A stretch of DNA of 36,274 bases, from the NCBI GenBank assembly GCA_027056465.1, contig JALUKS010000199.1, positions 12,071 through 48,344 on the forward strand, given 5' to 3'. The stretch comes from Sulfurimonas sp. (GTDB taxonomy: Bacteria > Campylobacterota > Campylobacteria > Campylobacterales > Sulfurimonadaceae). Positions 22,633-36,274 of this stretch are shown in pieces. The notes beneath the pieces were generated by a model that saw only the letters and a list, made by a program, of their open reading frames with translations, had not been told where the DNA came from and ran no database searches. Each line of letters starts with the position of its first letter. Within the stretch, counting starts at the first letter, position 1. Position numbers and translations under genes: made by a program.

Positions 22633-23115
22633 ATGTTAAAGTCAAAAAAAGCTGAAGTTATTGCTGAATTAACATCTGCGTTTGAAAATACAACTGCTGT
22701 AGTTATATGTGACTACAAAGGGTTAACTGTTGACAAACTTGAAATGTTAAGAAAAGCTGCTAAAGCAAAAGACACAAGTGTTCAGGTTGTAAAGAATACT
22801 TTAGCTACAATCGCATTAAACAATGCTGGTATGAGTGGTATTGAAATCAAAGATACAAATATTTTTATTTGGTCTGATGATGTTATCTCTGCTGCAAAAA
22901 TTTCTGCAGATTTCGCTAAAGATAATGAGCAATTTGTTATTAAAGCTGGTTACTTAGATAAAGAAGCTGCTGATATAGCTAAAATTGAAGCATTTGCTAA
23001 ACTTCCTGGTCGTGAAGAACTTCTCGGTATGCTTGCTGCTACTTGGATGGCTCCAATCACGAATATGGCTGTTGGAATCGATGCTCTTAGAAAGAAATTA
23101 GAAGAAGAAGCTTAG
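22633..23115 (+). CDS. rplJ: 50S ribosomal protein L10
   Basis: L10 is the stalk base protein, carrying L7/L12 dimers on its C-terminal helix. The N-terminal domain reads KKAEVIAELTSAFENTTAVVICDYKGLTVDKLE and VQVVKNTLATIAL. The C-terminal helix ALRKKLEEEA is shorter than in some bacteria. The track starts 7 codons upstream. I chose the ATG at 22633 because AAGGAG lies 6 nt before it and because the upstream residues fall in the leader structure. The length is 160 aa. The spacer to rplL has a small AGTGC/GCACT hairpin (23131-23143). Confidence 0.97.
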   Translation: MLKSKKAEVIAELTSAFENTTAVVICDYKGLTVDKLEMLRKAAKAKDTSVQVVKNTLATIALNNAGMSGIEIKDTNIFIWSDDVISAAKISADFAKDNEQFVIKAGYLDKEAADIAKIEAFAKLPGREELLGMLAATWMAPITNMAVGIDALRKKLEEEA

Positions 23116-23175
23116 TCTTCACTTCTAAATAGTGCAAAGCACTTTAAAAATATATAATAAAATAAAGGAGTTACC

Positions 23176-23544
23176 ATGGCTGTAACTAAAGAAGATGTAT
23201 TAGAATTTATTTCAGGACTTTCTGTTCTTGAGCTTTCAGAGCTTGTTAAAGAATTTGAAGAAAAATTTCAAGTTTCTGCACAACCTGTTGCTGTTGCTGG
23301 TGGAGCTGTTGCTGGTGAAGCTGCTGCTGAACAAACTGAATTTGATGTAGTACTTACTGATGTTGGTGCTAAGAAAATTGCTGTTATTAAAGCTGTTCGT
23401 GCCCTTACTGGACTTGGACTAAAAGAAGCAAAAGAGGCTTGTGAAGGTCTTCCATCTACAATCAAAGAAGCTGTAGATAAAGATGCTGCTGAAGAAGCAA
23501 AAGCTGCTTTAGAAGAAGCTGGTGCAGTAGTAGAAGTTAAATAA
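23176..23544 (+). CDS. rplL: 50S ribosomal protein L7/L12
   Basis: L7/L12 is the multi-copy stalk protein that recruits translation GTPases. The N-terminal dimerisation helices ([24 protein letters not shown]) are followed by an Ala/Gly/Val-rich hinge (about residues 36-52). The C-terminal domain [34 protein letters not shown] contacts EF-G and EF-Tu. At 122 aa it is normal. AAGGAG precedes the ATG. Confidence 0.98.
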   Translation: MAVTKEDVLEFISGLSVLELSELVKEFEEKFQVSAQPVAVAGGAVAGEAAAEQTEFDVVLTDVGAKKIAVIKAVRALTGLGLKEAKEACEGLPSTIKEAVDKDAAEEAKAALEEAGAVVEVK

Positions 23545-32428
<8,884 letters not shown>

Positions 32429-32445
32429 ACCTTCTCTTTTTCTTT

Positions 32446-32482
32446 TTATACGAGCATCCGCTCGTATAACCTCCCTTTTTTA
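32446..32482 (+). terminator. Intrinsic terminator after rpoC
   Basis: TTATACGAGC and GCTCGTATAA form a perfect 10-bp stem with loop ATCC, followed by CCTCCCTTTTTT. It separates the rplJL-rpoBC unit from the str operon. Confidence 0.8.
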
Positions 32483-32548
32483 TTCAAAAATTAATTCAGA
32501 CTTAAAATAAAGCAAACTTTAATTACAATTTATGTATTATTCTGTGTC

Positions 32549-32577
32549 TATAATACTCTAAGAATTTTAGAGTATTA
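32549..32577 (+). promoter_or_regulatory. str operon -10 box overlapped by an 11-bp palindrome
   Basis: TATAAT (32549-32554) is the likely -10 for rpsL. TAATACTCTAA (32551-32561) and TTAGAGTATTA (32567-32577) form a perfect inverted repeat around GAATT that begins inside the -10 and covers the expected start point. It could be an operator, or a hairpin in readthrough RNA. Confidence 0.5.
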
Positions 32578-32609
32578 AATTCTACTGGAAAACTATATAA
32601 AGGAATTGT

Positions 32610-32984
32610 ATGCCTACAATCAATCAATTGATTCGTTCAGAGCGTAAACGTGTGATTAAGAAATCAAAATCACCTGCGCTTGTTTCATGTCCACAGCGTC
32701 GTGGTGTATGTACTCGTGTTTACACAACTACACCAAAAAAACCTAACTCGGCTTTAAGAAAAGTTGCTAAAGTTAGATTAACATCTGGTTTTGAGGTTAT
32801 CTCATATATCGGTGGTGAGGGTCACAACCTTCAAGAGCACTCTATCGTACTTGTACGTGGTGGTCGTATCAAAGATTTACCTGGTGTGAAGTATCATATC
32901 GTTCGTGGTGCACTTGATACTGCTGGTGTTGCTAACCGTACTGTTGCTCGTTCTAAATATGGAACAAAAAAGCCAAAAAAATAG
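32610..32984 (+). CDS. rpsL: 30S ribosomal protein S12
   Basis: S12 sits at the decoding centre and sets translational accuracy. The sequence starts [13 protein letters not shown], has the streptomycin-relevant loop [13 protein letters not shown] and the second loop [17 protein letters not shown], all wild-type in appearance, and ends KYGTKKPKK. At 124 aa it is complete. AAAGGA precedes the ATG. It is the first gene of rpsL-rpsG-fusA. The 103-bp spacer to rpsG contains an ATTAACT/AGTTAAT hairpin (33026-33045). Confidence 0.99.
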   Translation: MPTINQLIRSERKRVIKKSKSPALVSCPQRRGVCTRVYTTTPKKPNSALRKVAKVRLTSGFEVISYIGGEGHNLQEHSIVLVRGGRIKDLPGVKYHIVRGALDTAGVANRTVARSKYGTKKPKK

Positions 32985-33069
32985 TCTAAGACTGTTTTTT
33001 AATTAAAAGATTCAATAGCTACAGGATTAACTTTTAGTAGTTAATTTTGAGTAAATTTGAAAAAATTGA

Positions 33070-33555
<486 letters not shown>

Positions 33556-33568
33556 TTCTTTAAACCGT

Positions 33569-33648
33569 AAAGAGACATCTGTCTCTTTGCAACCCTATGC
33601 GACATCAGCTCTTTTGTAAGTAAATGAAACTTTATTTATAAAAGAGCT
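33569..33648 (+). other. Two hairpins between rpsG and fusA
   Basis: AAAGAGACA/TGTCTCTTT (33569-33588, loop TC) is a perfect 9-bp stem with no T-run after it. AGCTCTTTT/AAAAGAGCT (33607-33648) is a second 9-bp stem extended by TAAAT/ATTTA. They may set the amount of fusA message or serve as processing sites. Confidence 0.55.
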
Positions 33649-33681
33649 TATCTCTCAACTTAACTAACAAGGTACATAACT

Positions 33682-35772
33682 ATGGCAAGAAGTCACAAAT
33701 TAAATGACGTAAGAAATATCGGTATTGCTGCACACATTGATGCAGGTAAAACTACAACTACAGAAAGAATCCTTTTCTACACTGGTGTTGAGCACAAAAT
33801 AGGTGAGGTTCATGATGGTGCTGCTACTATGGACTGGATGGAACAAGAGCAAGAGCGTGGTATTACTATTACTTCTGCTGCAACTACTTGTGAGTGGGCT
33901 GGAAAGCAGATTAATATCATAGATACTCCGGGACACGTTGACTTTACTATTGAAGTTGAGCGTTCTATGCGTGTTCTTGATGGTGCCGTTTCAGTATTCT
34001 GTGCAGTTGGTGGTGTTCAGCCTCAGTCTGAAACAGTTTGGAGACAACGTAACCGTTATAAAGTTCCTTCTATTGTTTTTGTGAACAAGATGGATAGAAC
34101 TGGTGCAGATTTCTACGAAGTTGAGCGTCAAATTAAAGAGCGTCTTAAGGGTAATCCAATGCCTATTCAACTTCCTATCGGTGCAGAAGCTGAGTTTGAA
34201 GGTGTTGTTGATTTAGTTACTATGAAAGAGATCGTTTGGGATGCTGATGCTGAAATGGGTTCTAACTACCATGTGCAAGATATCCGTGCTGATCTTCAAG
34301 AGATAGCTGAAGAGTACAAAGAGAAAATGCTTGAGACTTTAGCTGAAGTTGAAGGTAATGATGACTTTGCTGAGAAATTCTTAGATGGTGAAGAGATTCC
34401 TGAAGAAGAAGTAGTAGCTGCTATTAAAGCTGCAACTCTTGGTATGGCTGTTGTTCCAATGACTCCAGGTACTGCATTTAAAAACAAAGGTGTTCAGACT
34501 CTACTTGATGCTGTTGTTGCTTACCTTCCATCTCCTATTGAATCAGAAGCAATCATGGGTACACTTATGGATGATGAAGAAGTTGAAGTAGCTGTTCCAT
34601 CAACTGATGATGGTGATTTTGCTGCACTTGCATTTAAAATCATGACTGACCCATTTGTTGGTGTTCTTACTTTTATCCGTGTTTACCGTGGTTCATTAGA
34701 CTCAGGTTCTTTTGTTCATAACTCTACTAAAGATAAGAAAGAGAGAATTGGTCGTATCGTGAAGATGCATGCTATCAAACGTGAAGAAGTGAAAACTATT
34801 TATGCAGGTGAAATCGGTGCAGTTGTTGGTCTTAAAGCTACAACTACTGGTGATACTTTATGTACAGGTGAAGAGAAAGTTGTTCTTGAAAGAATGGATT
34901 TCCCAGAACCAGTTATCTCTGTTGCTGTTGAGCCAAAAACTAAAGCTGACCAAGAAAAAATGGGTATTGCCTTAAGCAAACTTGCTGCTGAAGATCCATC
35001 TTTCCGTGTAAATACTGATGAAGAGACTGGTCAAACTATTATCGCTGGTATGGGTGAGTTACACCTTGAAATCCTTGTTGACCGTATGAAACGTGAGTTC
35101 TCTGTTGAAGCTGAAGTTGGTGCACCACAGGTTTCTTACCGTGAGTCTATCAAAGATGAAGTACAACAAGAGTACAAGTATGCGAAACAATCAGGTGGTC
35201 GTGGTCAGTTTGGTCATGTTTACCTTACAGTTAAGCCAGGTGAAAAAGATACAGGTTATGTATTTACAAATGCTATTAAAGGTGGAGCTGTTCCTAAAGA
35301 ATTTATTCCAGCTGTTAAGAAAGGTTGTGAAGAAGCTATGCAAACAGGTGTTCTTGCTGGATACCCAATGGAAGATATCGATGTAACTCTTTATGATGGT
35401 TCTTACCATGATGTCGATTCAAATGAAATGGCGTTTAAACTTGCTGCATCAATGGGATTCAAAGCTGCTTGTCGTATTGCTAAACCAGCAATCTTAGAGC
35501 CAATGATGAAAGTTGAAGTTGAAACTCCAGAAGAGAATATGGGTGATGTTATCGGTGACCTTAACCGTCGTCGTGGTCAAGTTAATGCTATGGGCGATCG
35601 TGCTGGTAGTAAAATCGTTGATGCATTTGTTCCATTATCTGAAATGTTCGGTTACTCAACTGATCTTCGTTCAGCTACTCAAGGACGTGCAACTTACTCT
35701 ATGGAATTTGATCACTATGCTGAAGTTCCTAAAGCAGTATCTGAAGAGATTCAGAAAAAACGCAACGGGTAG
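33682..35772 (+). CDS. fusA: Elongation factor G
   Basis: EF-G is the GTPase that drives translocation and, with RRF, ribosome recycling. The G motifs are [22 protein letters not shown] and NKMDR. Switch I shows [20 protein letters not shown]. Domain III begins [27 protein letters not shown]. Domain IV contains [17 protein letters not shown] and domain [15 protein letters not shown]. At 696 aa it is normal. The fusidic-acid pocket region looks wild-type. tuf does not follow directly, unlike E. coli tufA; it lies about 14 kb upstream with the tRNA genes. Confidence 0.99.
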   Translation: MARSHKLNDVRNIGIAAHIDAGKTTTTERILFYTGVEHKIGEVHDGAATMDWMEQEQERGITITSAATTCEWAGKQINIIDTPGHVDFTIEVERSMRVLDGAVSVFCAVGGVQPQSETVWRQRNRYKVPSIVFVNKMDRTGADFYEVERQIKERLKGNPMPIQLPIGAEAEFEGVVDLVTMKEIVWDADAEMGSNYHVQDIRADLQEIAEEYKEKMLETLAEVEGNDDFAEKFLDGEEIPEEEVVAAIKAATLGMAVVPMTPGTAFKNKGVQTLLDAVVAYLPSPIESEAIMGTLMDDEEVEVAVPSTDDGDFAALAFKIMTDPFVGVLTFIRVYRGSLDSGSFVHNSTKDKKERIGRIVKMHAIKREEVKTIYAGEIGAVVGLKATTTGDTLCTGEEKVVLERMDFPEPVISVAVEPKTKADQEKMGIALSKLAAEDPSFRVNTDEETGQTIIAGMGELHLEILVDRMKREFSVEAEVGAPQVSYRESIKDEVQQEYKYAKQSGGRGQFGHVYLTVKPGEKDTGYVFTNAIKGGAVPKEFIPAVKKGCEEAMQTGVLAGYPMEDIDVTLYDGSYHDVDSNEMAFKLAASMGFKAACRIAKPAILEPMMKVEVETPEENMGDVIGDLNRRRGQVNAMGDRAGSKIVDAFVPLSEMFGYSTDLRSATQGRATYSMEFDHYAEVPKAVSEEIQKKRNG

Positions 35773-35831
35773 TTTTAGTAATTCACTAAAAAATCCCAAC
35801 TTCTTACTCCCTTTGGGAGTAATTTCTTCTT
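35773..35831 (+). terminator. Terminator region after fusA
   Basis: TTTTAGT/ACTAAAA (35773-35791) begins directly after the stop codon. TTACTCCC/GGGAGTAA (35804-35822, loop TTT) is followed by TTTCTTCTT and is the better terminator. It closes the str operon. Confidence 0.65.
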
Positions 35832-35847
35832 AAAACCTCTTAAATAT

Positions 35848-35856
35848 TGCTATAAT
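35848..35856 (+). promoter_or_regulatory. Extended -10 promoter for the last gene
   Basis: TGCTATAAT is an extended -10 box 23 nt before the ATG at 35880, just after the fusA terminator. The 3' gene therefore forms a separate transcription unit. Confidence 0.55.
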
Positions 35857-35879
35857 AATAAAAAATAATTAGGTCAATA

Positions 35880-36274
35880 ATGAATAAAATATTTATAATA
35901 TCAATCTTGATAACTTTACTCAATGCAGCAAATCCAAAGCCATATGCAGTACTTGGGGATACAATATATAATAATGTGAGTAAAATAAAAAGACTTAAAG
36001 AACTTTCAGCATATAAACTCTATGATGATGATATAAATAAGTATCTGTTAGATGTAGTGAATGCCAAGGCAATAGGTTATCAAGTAGAAAATAATCCAAC
36101 AAAAAAAATGAGTTATCTCACAACACTACGTAAGCTTTCTAAAAAGAATGATTATTACATGAGAAGTATAGATACTATATACAAATCTACTCTTCAGCAG
36201 AATGATTTCAAACTCTTTTCTGAGATAATTAATGGTCATTTTATTGATACAAATGCACATAAACAAGAAATAAT
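35880..36274 (+). CDS. Partial gene for an exported protein of unknown function
   Basis: An ATG opens a frame of 131 codons that runs off the window and is therefore missing from the ORF track. The product starts MNKIFIISILITLLNAANPK, a typical signal peptide with a basic N-region and a hydrophobic core. The likely cleavage is near NAA, and there is no lipobox cysteine. The mature part is Lys/Asn/Tyr-rich and apparently helical (KIKRLKELSAYKLYDDDINKYL). I do not recognise a family. An extended -10 and a weak AGG ribosome binding site precede it. A periplasmic location is inferred. Confidence 0.75.
   Translation, partial: MNKIFIISILITLLNAANPKPYAVLGDTIYNNVSKIKRLKELSAYKLYDDDINKYLLDVVNAKAIGYQVENNPTKKMSYLTTLRKLSKKNDYYMRSIDTIYKSTLQQNDFKLFSEIINGHFIDTNAHKQEI

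Noticed and set aside
35513-35833. 106-aa plus-strand ORF at the end of fusA
   Set aside because: Out-of-frame shadow of fusA; EF-G itself reads to a normal C-terminus, so no frameshift is present.

Overview
This window looks like a chromosomal segment of an AT-rich Campylobacterota bacterium, most likely a Sulfurimonas-type free-living relative of Campylobacter. That is an inference. It rests on low GC, an ilvE-SPFH gene pair that I recall from Campylobacter jejuni, two adjacent DUF2393-like membrane genes, separate rather than fused rpoB and rpoC, and promoters recognisable mainly by TATAAT -10 boxes.

Left third (1-18160), accessory and metabolic genes. A C5-cytosine DNA methyltransferase is followed 3 nt later by the start of another gene that runs off the edge, probably the rest of a restriction-modification system. 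Two convergent membrane fatty-acid desaturases come next. Then comes a + strand run: ilvE, an SPFH/prohibitin-like protein, hisIE and two DUF2393-like genes. The minus strand carries a purF-yhcC operon with overlapping ends. Next are a J-domain protein, an orphan DUF234-type nuclease, a Y-family polymerase with an insertion, an AEC transporter, a thioredoxin-like protein, an RlmB/TrmH-type methyltransferase, yaaA, and a GAF-HD-GYP-metallo-beta-lactamase fusion that may hydrolyse cyclic nucleotides.

Right half (18169-35830), the transcription and translation core. A perfect-consensus sigma70 promoter precedes tRNA-Thr(TGT), tRNA-Tyr, tRNA-Gly, tRNA-Thr(GGT) and tuf. This is the same gene order as the E. 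coli thrU-tyrU-glyT-thrT-tufB operon. Then follow rpmG (absent from the ORF track), tRNA-Trp, secE, nusG, rplK, rplA, an L10-type leader, rplJ, rplL, rpoB, rpoC, rpsL, rpsG and fusA. Almost every spacer here contains an inverted repeat. The window ends in a truncated gene for an exported protein of unknown function.

I see no CRISPR array, rRNA, insertion sequence or prophage. The core is conventional. The most unusual items are the GAF-HD-GYP-MBL fusion, the 15-bp inverted repeat bracketing tRNA-Thr(GGT), the 24-bp divergent spacer with near-leaderless starts, the paired hairpin repeats after ilvE, and the palindrome over the str promoter.
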